A stretch of DNA of 64,000 nt, from positions 105,491,937 through 105,555,936 of the forward strand of contig NC_133665.1 in NCBI RefSeq assembly GCF_037893015.1, in the 5' to 3' direction. The notes under the pieces are model-generated. The model made no database searches and was not told the origin of the DNA. It was given only the letters and a program-made list of their open reading frames with translations. Both the position numbers and the translations under genes were made by a program. Below, in pieces: positions 1-11,724 of the stretch. This DNA comes from Macrotis lagotis (lineage: Eukaryota; Chordata; Mammalia; Peramelemorphia; Peramelidae). Every line of letters starts with the position of its first letter. Within the stretch, counting starts at the first letter, position 1.

Positions 1-60
1 CCCCCAAATCCCACCATTTTCAAGGATAAAGCTTCCCCCTTCCCTCCCCAACTGCTAGTG

Positions 61-250
61 TTTTTACCTTTGAAATTATCTCTCCTTTACATTATTATCT
101 GGAACATACATGATTGTTTGCATGTTGTTTCCCCCATTAGCCTGTGAGATCCTTGAGGACAGAGACCATTTTAAAAAAAAAACTTTATTTGTATTCCCAA
201 CACTTAGCACTGTGCCTCGTACTTAATATTTTTGTTTGTTGATTGACTGA
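61..250 (+). mobile_element. L2 LINE 3' end
   Basis: This has the usual order of an L2 3' end: a 'ccttgaggacagagacc' block, then 'tgtattcccaacacttagc', 'actgtgcct' and a final 'ttgttgattgactgac'. The internal 'ttttaaaaaaaaaacttt' run is an expanded mononucleotide stretch. It is an old, inactive fragment. The family is assigned from memory of the L2 consensus. Confidence 0.75.
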
Positions 251-434
251 CAGGTCAAGAAGAATAAAGACTAAGAAAAGGTCATTGGGTTTTGTAACCA
301 AAAAAATCAATCATTAGTAACTGGAATGAGCAGTTTCAGTCAAATAATAGGATTGAAAGGGGTGGAGAGATGAATGGGAGTTGAAAAAATAGAGGCAATG
401 AGTGTCAATAATTTCTTTTAGTTAGATTATGCTG

Positions 435-588
435 CAGAAAAGTGGTGCAGTAGATAGAGCACTGGCCATGGAGTCAGGAGGACCTGAATTCAAATTCAAC
501 TTCATTCACTTGATATTCACTACCTGTGTGACCTTGGGCAACTTACTTAACACCCTTGTCTTACCAAAAACAACGACAACCAAAAAAG
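435..588 (+). mobile_element. tRNA-derived CORE-SINE (marsupial WSINE/MAR type)
   Basis: The tRNA-like head (gtggtgcagtagatagagc) is followed by the core (cctgtgtgaccttgggcaa) and a short A-rich tail. The copy is diverged: its core reads 'cattcacttgatattcactac' instead of the usual 'acacttaataattacctag'. A short repeat, 'agttag', flanks it. Confidence 0.8.
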
Positions 589-977
589 TTAGCTTGTGAA
601 CAGGTAGAGAGATATTGAATAACAATTTGAAGGGATGACATGGTCAAGTAGAGAGGTTTTTTTTTTTCATTTTTATTTTTAAAGATTGAGAGAAATCTAC
701 TAGACTAAGAAGAGCAAGGAGAGATGCTTCAAAATATCCACATGGAAAGAGTTCTAGGTAAGGAGGAACATCCAGTGAAGGAACAGAGAAGGAGATCTCT
801 GAAGCCAAAGGAGGAAAGAACATCCAAATAGATGAAGTGGTCAAGTTTGTAAAAAGCTAGCTTCACTGTAATCAAGGAGGATAAGGATTGAAAAAGTAGA
901 TTTGAACATCATGAGGTCACTAGTGACCTGAAAGAAAGCATTTTCAACAGAGTAATGGGAAGAAGAACTAAGTGCCG

Positions 978-1128
978 AACATGACTACTAAGGAAATAAA
1001 TTTAACATGATTGTGAATATATAACCTATAACAGATTGTTTGCTGTCTTGGAGAGGGGGAGGGAAGGGAAGGAGGGAGAATATTTTACAAAAAATGCGCA
1101 TAATTTAAGAAATACTATTAAGAGTAAA
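978..1128 (+). mobile_element. L1 3' UTR tail fragment
   Basis: The segment contains 'taacatgattgtgaatatat', 'cagattgtttgctgtcttgg' and a G-rich 'gagagggggagggaaggg' tract, then an A-rich end. The same blocks occur at 30,600-30,740 and 61,880-62,060. It is the last 150 bases of a marsupial L1, truncated at the 5' end. Confidence 0.65.
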
Positions 1129-1130
1129 CA

Positions 1131-2359
1131 AACAAAGAAAGAACTAAGTCCAGTTCTCAGTCCTCATTTAGGGGTCTATTCTTCATTCTAGGGTTGAGAT
1201 CTCAACAATGGGGCAAATTCAACAAATGCTTTGTGAGAGTGATTTTGTGAGCAGGGCCCCTCTGCCCTAGTGATGAAGGATCTGGACATTTCGCCAGTGT
1301 GATTGGATACTCTTTCCATTGCCATAATAGACCACCTTGGAGAGTTAGTATGACCAAATAATTCATTACATAGTGACCATTCTCCAGTAATGGAGATGCC
1401 TCTGCAAAAGTAGCTAGGCTGACCTCAAGCACCCAGCCCATACTGAAGGGCCCATCCTTCACACCATTCCTGTTATGAGGACCTAGCAGAGCTCACATTT
1501 CAAATTTGTGGTCAAATTTGAACTCAGATCCTCCCGACTTCAGAGTAGACACTATGTTCACTGTGCCATTAAATTACCTTATTAAATGCAGTAGAGAGGA
1601 AGATTGAGCTATTCCTCCAATAGTAAAGGGTACATGATGTGATATCATTGGCATTGACTCTAATCAGAATTGAGATTCCTTTGCTTACTGTACTCAAGTC
1701 ACTTTCTCTAGACTTCAGTTTCCTTCTTGTGGTGAAAGTTAGACAGAAATACTATTTGTCATATGGGATGGCTCTCTGGGAGGGCTGGGGGAATGATGCT
1801 TGACTAGTTTCTCTAGAAGCTTGAGGGGGGTATGACTTTACCACCCGGATTCTTGACCTTGGGACACAAACTGTTAGGCTGACATAGTCCATGGTGGAAA
1901 GCAGCTGCTGCCCCAGATCAACAACCGACAGGTGTCAGGAACTGGCTCCAGATCCTGGACCACTACAAGGGGATATGGGGGAGGATGAGAAGGGCAAAGG
2001 GCTTTGACAACACTAGTCTTTCTCCTTTGCCCTTCCAGGAAGGCATTCAAGAGCAGTGGGAGAGGAGAGAGCAATGAATGGTCTTTTGTGTATCTCCCGG
2101 GAGGAGAGGGTCATAGCAGTACAGTCCAACAATGATCTTTCCTCCCCTTGACACAGTTGCTAATGAACAGCTGGAGTGACCACTGCAGAGTGAGGAGGGG
2201 CCTGACCTTGGGAGCAGGTGAAGGAAAGGGCGCTGAGCCAGGCAGGGTTAGGCCAGTGGCAAACTGGGAAAGCTCCAGCATGAAGCACTTTTGAGCATCG
2301 TGGAAAGAAGATGAGTTTTATTAAGTTGGGTAAATCATTTCACTTCTCTTAGAATCTTG
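1131..2359. other. Unassigned unique sequence with weak MIR/SINE traces
   Basis: No gene or strong repeat is visible. At 1,505-1,580 there is a worn antisense SINE piece (ttgaactcagatcctcccgac). At 1,665-1,760 there is a weak MIR-like core (caagtcactttctctagac, cagtttcctt). Open frames here are short and have no recognisable domain. Confidence 0.4.
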
Positions 2360-2367
2360 GTCTTGAG

Positions 2368-2565
2368 CAGGTGTTCTTAACCTGGAGTCTGTGATAGAAT
2401 TGGAGAGAAGGTCTGTGACCTTGGATTGGAAAAAATACATCTTTATTTCAATAAATTGATTTTCTTCACAATCTTATATATTTTATGAATTTAAAAACAT
2501 TAAGAGTCCATAGGTTTCATCAGACTGCCAATGGGTTCCTAACTCAAAAAGGTTTAGGAACCCCG
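2368..2565. mobile_element. Short non-autonomous hAT-like DNA transposon
   Basis: The left end CAGGTGTTCTTAACC and right end GGTTTAGGAACCCC are imperfect terminal inverted repeats, about 198 bp apart. The interior matches a known mammal-wide hAT-type repeat in order: a T/A-rich core with 'tttatttcaataaattg', then 'agagtccataggtttcatc' and 'agactgccaatgggttcc'. The bases outside the ends, gtcttgag and atcttgat, fit a worn 8-bp target duplication as hAT elements make. It has no coding capacity. Confidence 0.7.
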
Positions 2566-2573
2566 ATCTTGAT

Positions 2574-4035
2574 CCATACATAGTTTCCTGATTCTCAAAC
2601 CTGTGATGAATAAACAAACACCCACACAGTGGTGGTAGGGGGGTGAGGCGGGGGGAGACTCTTAATATGTAGGGAGAAGCATTAGATTTAGGGACAGAAG
2701 ACCTGGGGGTAAATCCCAATCTATGTTTCCTGCTTATTCTAAATCCTACAGCATAATGTCTGTGAAAACTTCAAAGCAATATGCTTAAATAAGGAATCAT
2801 TATTTTTGTAGAAGTTCCTCTATATAATGCTTTATATGGCATAAAAGTGACTTTGGGTTCTCAAAGCATATGCTAGTTGAATATAATAAGTTCTGTAAAA
2901 TTCCACCATGTTTGAGAGGCAGTAGTTTAAGACTGCTCTCTGAGGTCAAAACTATGGAAAGGTTGCTCACCAATGGAGCAGTCACCAGGGATGAATTATT
3001 TAATGAGAACTATGTACTTACATGACAGAGGTTACAATGATGGCCCAAGAAACAACAAAAATATAAAACATTCCTTGGTCAGTTGTAGACACAGTGGTGA
3101 TATCAGAATGGTGGATTCTAAGAATTATCCTATCAATCACTTTTGAATTAGCAGAGAGATTTTTGTATGAGTTAAGAGATATTTGTCTAGCAAGTTGATA
3201 CATTAGAATATAGCCTCACTATAAATGAAATCAGAAGACACAAGAAGATACAGCTAGAGGGAAGGATGACTCACGTTTTCTCCTAGGGTAAACAGAATTT
3301 GGAAGAACTGTTCTCATGAAGTGCTCAAAGACAATAAGAGACATCATTTGGATTGAGACTTCTCTTGCCTTGTTCTACAGCATAGTATTCAATATTAACA
3401 TTCGTAAAAAGACCACTAAGAAGATAATTTTAGTTTGTGTACCAGCATTATGGAGGATGTAGAAATTCTAGAATTTACTAGACAAGTTTAACAAATGTAA
3501 GTAATTGTCACAAAGCAGAGGTTAATAAAGTACAGAAACTTCCTTGTCCAGCAATTATTTGAGCTACTTGTTAAGTGAAGAAACTGGAAGCCAAAGTCAA
3601 TACAAATTTTATAGTGCAAATTCATTTGTAAATCATTACAGAAGGGGTTGGTGGATCATAACAGTACAACATAAAATAGTCCATCTAGCACCCTGTCTGG
3701 TTTTACCTTTTACATATGTACTGGACTGGCAGTCCCTCAAACTTTTAGGAGTAACTTTAGAGAATAAGGTGGGGGAAGTAATTAAGGTTTCTAATACTAT
3801 CTCTCATGAACCTCCATCTGATTTGTACTTCAATATTGATTAACCAAGTTGCTACCAATTAGCTTTTATAAAAGGATATTTAATGAGAAGGTAAGAACAA
3901 ACTTAAAGCACAAAGGAAGTGAGGCACACATGTAGGGAATCCATGTGGCTGATAGGTATCTTGGGTTTCCAGAACCTAGGAGTCCTTTTTCCTCTTCACC
4001 AAATTCATTTTTTTGTATTTTTTGAGTGAAGCAGG
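2574..4035. other. Unassigned AT-rich sequence
   Basis: I recognise no gene or repeat family. A 99-codon open frame at 3,544-3,843 (+) shows no domain, no splice context and no codon signal that I can judge. It is most likely chance. Confidence 0.35.
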
Positions 4036-4041
4036 CAAATG

Positions 4042-4378
4042 AACAGCTAGGTGATGCAGTGGATAGAGCACCAACCCCAGAGTCAGAAGGACCTGAATTC
4101 AAATTTGACCCCAGACACTTGACACTTTCTAGCTGTATGACCTTGGACAAGTCACTTAACCCTAATTGACTCACACCCAGAGTTATCTCCAGTCATCTTG
4201 AATCATATCTGGCCATTGGATCCAGATGTCTCTGGAGGAGAAAGTGAGGCTGGTGATTTATCATAAAAACCCCTCACTCAAATCCAATTCACTTATTTGT
4301 CATGGTATCACCTCCCTGATGTCATGGTCTTTTTTGAAGATGAAGGACAAGCATCATCATCATCATTATCCAGGTAGA
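4042..4378 (+). mobile_element. Composite SINE with RTE-type 3' tail
   Basis: A CORE-SINE head (gctaggtgatgcagtggata) and core (gaccttggacaagtcactta) run into a second module of about 200 bp: 'ccagtcatcttgaatcatat', 'ggatccagatgtctctggag', 'gaggctggtga', and an end reading 'ttttttgaagatgaaggac' followed by (CAT)n. The same tail occurs inverted at 34,164-34,345. Tails of this kind come from RTE LINEs and allow the SINE to use the RTE machinery. Confidence 0.75.
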
Positions 4379-4599
4379 CAAATGTCTAGCAGGGTGCAAG
4401 TGTCTTAGTGAACAAATGGAACATGGGTGGTCTGAATCAATCAATTTTGTCATTTGGCCACTAATATTGCCAGTTTTGATTTCTGGTGAGACCTCATAGA
4501 TATCCTGAACTCACTGGTCACCTGGACCCTTTTCTTATAGTGCCCACATTCCTTATAGAATACTCATTTGTCTGAGATCAAGAAAAAATAAAACAAAAG

Positions 4600-5300
4600 A
4601 GACAAAAGAAGTTGGTTAGTTGGTTGCTGTCCTTCACTCATAAAGAAGACCAAATGATAGCACTACATTAGAGTCAAGTTATAATGTGTCCAACTGTGGC
4701 TGATCAGACCAATATAAGCTTGGTCTCATGTGAGACTGGGCTCATGTGAAATAGCTCATGTGAACATTTGAGGTAGATTCTCTAAATTTGTGTATCTCAC
4801 GTTTCTTTTGAGAGGTAAAAACAGTCAAATTGTATGGGTGATATCTTTTGATTCACACATAAATTAAATTTAAGTGGAGCAGATTGGCACAAAGTTGTCA
4901 GCCTCACTCTCTCTTCCAGATTTTTTTTTTTAGTTCAGTGGCAGGACAGAATCAAGATGACTGAATCAAGATGGTTCAAAATGCAAGGGATGACCTTGGT
5001 GTCTTTGATGTCTAATCAAGCTCTAAGTGCTTTACAATGACTTCAGCTGCTTTCATGATCATTGGAACAAACTGTTCTCATCTGCCTGTTCCACCAAGGA
5101 AGGTCTTCACATGCTTGTGACGGACACCCCCTCTAACTGACAGTGTTGAGACCCTTGGGTACTCTCAACCTGGTTTAACCTGCCTGCCCAAACAGTTTAC
5201 TGGGTGTGACTATTGAGCATGGTACAGCTTCTTGGAACCACACATGAGAGTTAGATGGATCAGATAGACACCAAAGGTGGAAAGCAGCCCTGAAAGGTCT
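4600..5300 (-). mobile_element. Degraded non-LTR (probable RTE-clade) LINE fragment
   Basis: The left end 'ttggttgctgtccttcactc' and 'aagaagaccaaatgatagca' resemble the inverted 3' end of a marsupial RTE-like LINE. The following 'gtgtccaactgtggctgatc' and 'aacatttgaggtagattctc' fit the same family. To the right, similarity fades into unassigned sequence. No reading frame survives. The clade name is tentative. Confidence 0.45.
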
Positions 5301-6174
5301 CAGTAGCCCTCATACCAGAGGTACTAGTCTTTCCTTGACACACCTACAGCCTACACTCATTGGTTTACACTTTTCATATAAAATACTCATTTGCCTGAGA
5401 TGGGGAAAGAATATGCACAAAAGAAACAAAAGAAGCAGAAGCACCATGGACATATAGCAACCATGGAAGAGATAAAGAAGACAATGTCTCCTTCCTGGGG
5501 GCTTATAGTATTTCTTGTCTAAATTGCTGTCAGAAAGGAAAGACACAGATAGGCCAATGGAGGGCTGCATTGATCTTTTTGTTTGTGCAAACTCAGTACC
5601 AAAAGGTATTCAGTCAACCAGCTCAGAGTTTTATTAACTCTAATTTCCCCAACCTCTCCTGGGCACATGTGGTAAAGCTACTGCCCCCAAACTCTATATA
5701 TTGTCTAAGAGAATAATCTAGAATGTGCTACAAAATTGCTAAAATGTGAAAATCTTCTGTCTATACCCTGAGATCCTACACTGTTTCTGAGAATTCTCTC
5801 ACTTTCTACCAGTTAGTTGCATTTATAAAAATTAGATGAGTGCTTATGATTAGTCACATGATTATTAAAACAGTAAGGTAACTATGAGAGTGATAGCATA
5901 GCAGAAAAAAAAAGACAGTATAAGAAATCTTTGAATAGCAAAAGTATAAAGAAACTGCTTAGCATGACCAACTTCCTTTCCCATATACCATCTCTAATCA
6001 GGCAGATGTTTCAGAGTTTGGAACTGTCTCCTGATGGCCTTGCCATCCCTGGAAGGGAGGGTGAGCAGCTGTCACTCTCTGTCTTTCCCACAATTCTTGA
6101 CCTTGTTCTGTTGTTCCCACACTGCTCAGAGATCCTCTGTTACTACCATAATTTTCCAAGATTTGTCCCAGGTC

Positions 6175-6205
<31 letters not shown>

Positions 6206-6662
6206 GTCTGGGTCATGCTTTAGAGGCAAGTCTCTGGGTGGAAAGACCTGCAGCTAAAAGCAACAAGCAGCTACAACCTGCCTTGCCTATGTAGGAGGGC
6301 CCAGTTTCTCAAAAATCTTTCTACTCTCATTAGCATGAAAGAAATGGAATGGAGAAACACGTTTCTTTCTCTGGGTGAAACTGGGGGGAAAAGGTCATGA
6401 ATACAGGAAGAACTTGACTTTAAATAAGGGATGGAGAGTATTGTAAAAGATAACATGAATTCTTTTGATTATATATAATTTTTAAAAATTTTGTACAAAT
6501 AAAAACATTGCAGTGAAAATTAGAAGGGAACTGAGTAAATGAAGGTAAAAGTCTTTGCAGGCAAATTTTTTCTGATAAAGACTTCATTTCCAAGATATAT
6601 AAGAAGACTTAAATGTGAAATAAGAGCCACTCTTAAATTGATAGTCAAAAGATATAAGTATT
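5301..6662. other. Unassigned sequence with poly-T run
   Basis: No gene or clear repeat is seen. A run of about 25 T interrupts the sequence near 6,175-6,200. The open frames on either side of it are artefacts of the homopolymer. Confidence 0.35.
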
Positions 6663-6664
6663 TT

Positions 6665-6811
6665 CCTTTTTTTTTTGCAAGACAATGGGGTTAAGTGGCT
6701 TGCCTAAGGTCACACAGAAAAGTAAGTATTAAGTGTCTGAGGTCAAATTTGAACTCAGATCTTCCTGACTCCAAGGCCAGTACTCTATCCATTGCACTAC
6801 CTAACTACCCT
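6665..6811 (-). mobile_element. CORE-SINE, antisense
   Basis: The antisense order is T-rich tail, 'caatggggttaagtggcttg', 'gtctgaggtcaaatttgaac', 'ctactctatccattgcac'. Imperfect target duplications flank it (gatataagtattttcc on the left, gatatgaatatttcc on the right). It lies 60 bp from a SINE in the opposite orientation, so the pair could fold as an inverted repeat in RNA. Confidence 0.85.
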
Positions 6812-6873
6812 AGATATGAATATTTCCAAAGGAAAAAATTCAAGTGATCAATATCTATATGGAAATAACTCCA

Positions 6874-7025
6874 GGGGAGGCTAGGTGGTGCAGTGGATAG
6901 AGCACTGGCCCTGGAGTCAGGAGGCCCTGACTCTTAATAATTACCTAGACACTTAATAATTACCTAGCTGTGTGGCCTTGGGCAAGCCACTTAACCCCAT
7001 TTGCCTTGCAAAAACCTAAAAAAAA
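6874..7025 (+). mobile_element. CORE-SINE with internal duplication
   Basis: The head is 'ggctaggtggtgcagtggat'. The B-box region is lost because 'ggccctgac' runs straight into a doubled 'cttaataattacctag' unit (first copy 6,933-6,948, second 6,955-6,970). The core and A-rich end are normal. The doubling is likely a replication or template-switch error. Confidence 0.85.
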
Positions 7026-7029
7026 TTAC

Positions 7030-7790
7030 TTCATATCACTAATAATGCAAACTAAAGCAACCTTGAGGTCTACCTCATGCCCATCAGATTGGCAAAGATG
7101 ACAAAAAATAGTAAATGACAAATACTGGAGAAGTTTTGGCTTTGTGAAAATCAGTAGTATGTTAGTCTAACCATTCCTAAAAGCAATTTGAAATTATGCC
7201 TCAAAAGTCACTAAACTATATTTACTTTTAAGCTCAGCAGTGTACTACTTTGATACCCCAAAGAAATTAAAGAATGAAGAAAAGGATCATATGTACCCTA
7301 ATATTTAGAGCAAGCTTTTGAAGTGACCACGAACTGGAAACTGAGAGAATACCAATCCATTGGGGAATGACTGAACAAATTTTGGTATATGAATGTAATA
7401 GAATTCTATTGTGCTATAAAAATAATGAAAAGACTGGGGAGAAGCTTAGGAAGATTTGTGTGAACTATGGCAAAGTGAAGTGAAGAGGACAATTATGCAA
7501 TAATATTATAAAGACAAACAACTTAAAAAGAGTTAAGGACTTTGATTGATATAGTGACCAACAACAATTGAAAAGGATCAAAGTTGTAGCATGCTATCCT
7601 CCTGATCTCAAGATGCAGAATGAGGCATATATTTTTGGATACAGCCAATAAAGGAATTTATTTGTTTTTTTATGAGTATTTGTTACAAAGTTTTTGTTCT
7701 TTTTTTCAGTTGGGGGGATAATGTACAGGTAGGAGAAAGAAAAGTAATTATTAATCGAAAAATAATAAAAATTAACAAAACAAAACAAAA
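7030..7790 (+). mobile_element. L1 3' region, marsupial type
   Basis: The end-of-L1 order is kept: 'catcagattggcaaagatga', 'aaatgacaaatactggagaa', a stretch with 'ctttgataccccaaag', 'aaaggatcatatgtaccct', 'attggggaatgactgaacaa', 'tatgaatgtaatagaattct', then an A-rich end. It parallels the last kilobase of therian L1. It is old and 5' truncated. Confidence 0.8.
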
Positions 7791-8224
7791 AAAACATTCA
7801 GAAAGCAGGGCCAAACTCACATATAAAATCTTACCAAATTTTGTGTGACTTCATTCTAACCTTGAAGTCATGTTTGGGTGGTCATTGAAAACACTGTTAC
7901 ATTCATGAGAATTTTTGACACACATATTGAGTGCATCCTTGATAAAAATAAAAAGAGGAAATGGGTGATTTTTGGCAAAGGATTTTCTACAGCAGACCAT
8001 ATTTCACAGTTACTCAGTTAACTGAAAAGGGCATTGAAAACAAGGTTCTATTGTGTTTGTTATTTGCTGATTACCAAAAAAAGTATCTGACTCAGTAGAG
8101 CAAAATGCCTTCCAAAACTTCTCCTACAAGGATACTCTCATATGTTAAAACTCCTTCATAAATATAATCGCAGAGCTAGCTATTGAATAATCCCATGATG
8201 ATCAACATCAGGTAATGCATAATA

Positions 8225-8455
8225 GCTAGCGTTTATATATAGTCCTTGAGGATTCCCAAAGAACTTTTGATATATTCTCTTACCCAATTCTCATAAGAAT
8301 CCTCTGAAGTAGGTGCTATTAATAACCCAATCTTACAAATGAGGAAACTGAGGTTAAGTGACTTTTCCAAGTGTCTGAGGCAGGATTTGAATTCAGATCT
8401 TCCTGACTCCAGATCCCATGCTCTATTGTGTAAACTAGCTGCCTTATAAACTAGG
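8225..8455 (-). mobile_element. MIR/THER CORE-SINE, antisense
   Basis: The antisense MIR order is 'ctcataagaatcctctgaag', 'gtaggtgctattaataaccc', 'aaatgaggaaactgaggtta', 'ggatttgaattcagatcttc'. It sits inside the RTE remnant, so it may have inserted there. MIRs are ancient, which makes the RTE copy old too. Confidence 0.8.
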
Positions 8456-8562
8456 GGGATGTGTATCTGCCACTCTAATAGAATTCTTTTGCAGGATCCA
8501 AATAGAAGATGCATTCTCTATGAATGGCACTTTGGTACTTGATTAGCAAATCACATTGTATT

Positions 8563-8704
8563 TTTTTTAGTTGTTTTTTTTTTTTTTTGCAAGGGTTAAG
8601 TGGCTTGCCCAAGGCCACACAGCTAGGTAATTATTAAGTGTCTGAGTCTGGATTTGAACTCAGATACTCTTGACTCCAGGGCTGGTGCCACCTAGCTGCC
8701 CCTA
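8563..8704 (-). mobile_element. CORE-SINE, antisense, exact target duplication
   Basis: The antisense T-tail and core (ggttaagtggcttgcccaag) end in 'ggtgccacctagctgcccct'. The 16-bp direct repeat caaatcacattgtatt flanks it exactly (8,547-8,562 and 8,705-8,720). It inserted within the RTE remnant. The copy lacks the 'ctctatccactgc' part of the head. Confidence 0.95.
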
Positions 8705-9400
8705 CAAATCACATTGTATTGATTGCCTCTAGCCCCAGAATATTATAGGGGCCTGTTCCATGAAGTCCACAGTAACTTAAGAGAGCGGACTAACATTCAT
8801 ATAAGAAAAACTAAAAGGATGAAAAATGCCTATTGTGCGGACATTGCATATAGTCAATATGTATCGAGTTAGTATGGCAGTGTTTATCTAGGATAGGTGC
8901 TGTTGATGAGTAGTGAAGGAGGCCCAAAATTGAATTGCAAGATCTTATAAGATGATTTCTCAAAACTTTCAAAAATGTTTTCAGTGAGTACTCAGTCTGG
9001 CCTCACCACTCTTCCTAATCTTATTTTAAGTGCCATTTTTACTGCCTTAGATAACACTTTGAGTACTGACATGTCAGATATGGCTGGGTGGTAACACTTA
9101 ATAATAGCATAGTGACAGAAAACCCCATACTTGCCAATGTCATACTTGGAATCTCTATTAATCCTTATTCTTACTATGTGATTGAACCATCTTTTGTTTC
9201 AGTCATACACTTTTTCACAGATATACTTTCTGTTACTTCCTTAGTCATCTTTGGAAAGAGACTATAGCTTCTTTGTCTCTGCCATGAAAATCTCCATTAT
9301 TCCTTAGATCACTCACAATTTTGATTACTTGGAGACTGTGGTTTCCTAAGGTTATGGTGCTTTATGATTCCCATTTGACAAAGATGGATCCTTGCATTAG

Positions 9401-11400
9401 GGCACTTTATAGTTTTTTAAGATATCCAGCCTGATCTCTTTGTCTTATTCAGTTATGGGCCCAACTCATTGCCTATTCACTATACTGGTGCCAGTCATCT
9501 ATCTCAATGCATACAGGCATGTATGAGCAAACAGACTTAATCAGCTTGCTTGCTTGATGCAACCTATCCATATGGAGAAACCATCTGAGGAAGGTGATGG
9601 GTTGTATGCTATGCACCAGACCCCAATATACATATAAACACATATATTGCATATATACACATACATATATATTATTTGACTACATATTATGATCTGGACA
9701 GCAGTTATTTTTCATTCATTTATTTTTTTTCTCTATGAATTCTCAGCAAATCTCTTGGATAACAGTAAAGTTCTATTAAAATATTCTAGGACTTGATATA
9801 ATCACCATATATAAAATAATCATTGCAATATCATCCACTCAGAGGAGTATTTGGAAGATTTTATTGTTAAAATGTAGAAGTGAGAAAAATATCAGATTTA
9901 ATCTGGATTCAAATCATCATTGTGCTGTGTATTACTTATGTGACTTTGGATAGGTCCCTTTACCTCATGTTACATTTAAAATGAGGATTAGATAACCTCT
10001 AAGATACTTTCTAGATCTAAATCTATGATCCAATAGGGATCTTCTATTTGGACATTGTACAAAATAAATATAATATTCAGAATGATAGAGGTGATAAACC
10101 CATTCTCTTCTTTCCTTGTCAAAAGATCTATGGAATATCCGTATTCATATTCAAGTCCGATATATATTGGACTAGAAACTGGCAGACTCTTTAGGGAAGG
10201 ATGGTGGTGGTGATAAGAAGACCAGAAACTGGACCAAACCAAGAACTTTGAAAGAACTAAGGATTTTCAACCTCAATCAATCAATCAATCAATTAACAAA
10301 TATTTATTAAGACCCTACCAATGTGCCAGGCCCATTAGAGAAATCAGTCTAATCCTGTTGCTTTCTTAAATTTATCTAGAAAATTTTTACATTGCATCTT
10401 TGTCTAACCATTTCCCTTTAGGAGGATATCATGCCTCTATTATAATTTGACCACACATGTACATTAAAATTACATCTATCTATTTAATAGGTTTAGTATT
10501 CAACTTATAAATCTTGATTAAAGAAATTTACTATAAAATAAAATAGAAGAACATAGTTATTACAGAATAACAAAGGGAAAAACTCCCATGGATCTTCCAT
10601 GTTAGTCACAGGTTTTTAAAAGCAGGGTTCAAGATTAACCAGGTAAGAAATTTCCTTTTTAGAAAGGAAATAGCATAATGGGGAAATAAAATCATGAGGA
10701 GCCTACCTTAGGCCATACCAAAGTCATCCCCAAAACTTTTCCAAACCTTTAGCAGTTCCCCATCTGCAGGACATACCATTTTTCTACCATTAGTTTCATG
10801 ACAATTCAGACAACTATCTCTGTAATCAAAATTCAAAACAATAGTAAATTATAGTCTCAAGAATTTTTATCTTAAATATCAAAATCTCCTTAACCACAAC
10901 TTATGGCATGAATATCTTTCCTGATGTTTCCCTAACAGTTAACATTAATTCTTTGTTTACAAATCAAAACTAACTATATTTTGGGACAAATAAGTTGAAG
11001 TTACATCCTTAAATCACCCTATACACTTTCATAATAGCCAAAACTTTTCAAATGAAAATTCACTATTAAACTTATGTTTTATAACAAAATATACTTCATT
11101 AAATATTTCACAAATTTCAAATTTTTAAAATATTTTTTGAATATAATAATATTGAATCAAAACTTTAAAAAATTTTATTTGAATCATTTGAATTTGAGTT
11201 CAATTTGAAATAGAATTTATTTGAATTTTATTGAATCAATAAAATTGGATCTAATAAATATTTATATCACATTCTTTTAAAAACCCAATTCATACGTAAC
11301 AAATTCCAGATTAAAAAGTTGTTTTGTCTAACAGCATTTTTGTTGCAATGGTCTCTCAAATTTCATAGTATAAGAGAATTTGGAAATACAATAATAATAT
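9401..11400. other. Unassigned AT-rich block
   Basis: At 10,265-10,345 a (CAAT)n run leads into 'aatatttattaagaccctac' and 'atgtgccaggccc'. This is the start of an old interspersed family also seen at 32,790, 46,225, 47,713 and 50,800. At 9,640-9,680 there is an AT/ACAT simple repeat. The rest (10,346-11,400) is very AT-rich and I recognise nothing in it. Confidence 0.4.
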
Positions 11401-11520
11401 AAACAATCACTGTGTTTAATACTTTACCATCATTATATCATTTTGATCCTCACAACAACCCTGGGTGTTTCTCTTCACAAATCAGGAAACTGGGATATAC
11501 AGAGATTAGATACAGATAGT
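11400..11520 (-). mobile_element. MIR fragment, antisense
   Basis: The segment reads 'gatcctcacaacaaccctgg', then 'aaatcaggaaactgggatat', the standard antisense MIR order. It is worn and lacks the tRNA-like end. Confidence 0.7.
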
Positions 11521-11564
11521 TAATAAATTTTTTCAACATTATTCCAGCTATTTTTTTCAATGCC

Positions 11565-11700
11565 AACATTTGGGAATCTGATTAGAGCTGATAGCCCCAT
11601 CAATAATTTTTAATTAATAAGCAAGTCCATCAAGATTGATCATCACCTCCATGTTGCTGTTAGGGTTTTTCATCAGTTCATGCAAATCCTTCCATTGCCA
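11565..11700 (-). mobile_element. L1 3' fragment, antisense (left arm of inverted pair)
   Basis: From left to right it reads 'gatagccccat', 'gcaagtccatcaagattgat', 'catgttgctgttaggg', 'catcagttcatgcaaatcct'. This is the antisense of the L1 segment found sense at 11,725-11,870. The central 45 bases pair almost perfectly with 11,774-11,817. The outer parts are more diverged. Confidence 0.75.
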
Positions 11701-11724
11701 TTTACTTTTAAAACTTTTAGCATG

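Larger units (their letters stand above)
7830..9400 (+). mobile_element. RTE-clade LINE with reverse-transcriptase remnants, split by two insertions
   Basis: Translation near 7,980-8,140 gives pieces like those before and at the RTE palm motif: a 'TIFHSYSVN' stretch, then a piece close to 'DYQKVFDSVEQNAF', which matches 'IDYxKAFDSVEHNA'. Further on, 8,790-8,900 gives 'IRKTKRMKNAYCADIA' and 'GSVYLG', which correspond to the 'KTKxM...YLG' region after the catalytic domain. The element is interrupted by an antisense MIR (8,225-8,455) and an antisense SINE (8,563-8,704). The frame is broken in several places, so it is not functional. The right end beyond 9,100 is uncertain. Confidence 0.6.

Noticed and set aside
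3544-3843. 99-codon open frame in unassigned sequence
   Set aside because: No domain, no homology that I can recall, and no splice or promoter context. A frame of this length is expected by chance in AT-rich DNA of this size.
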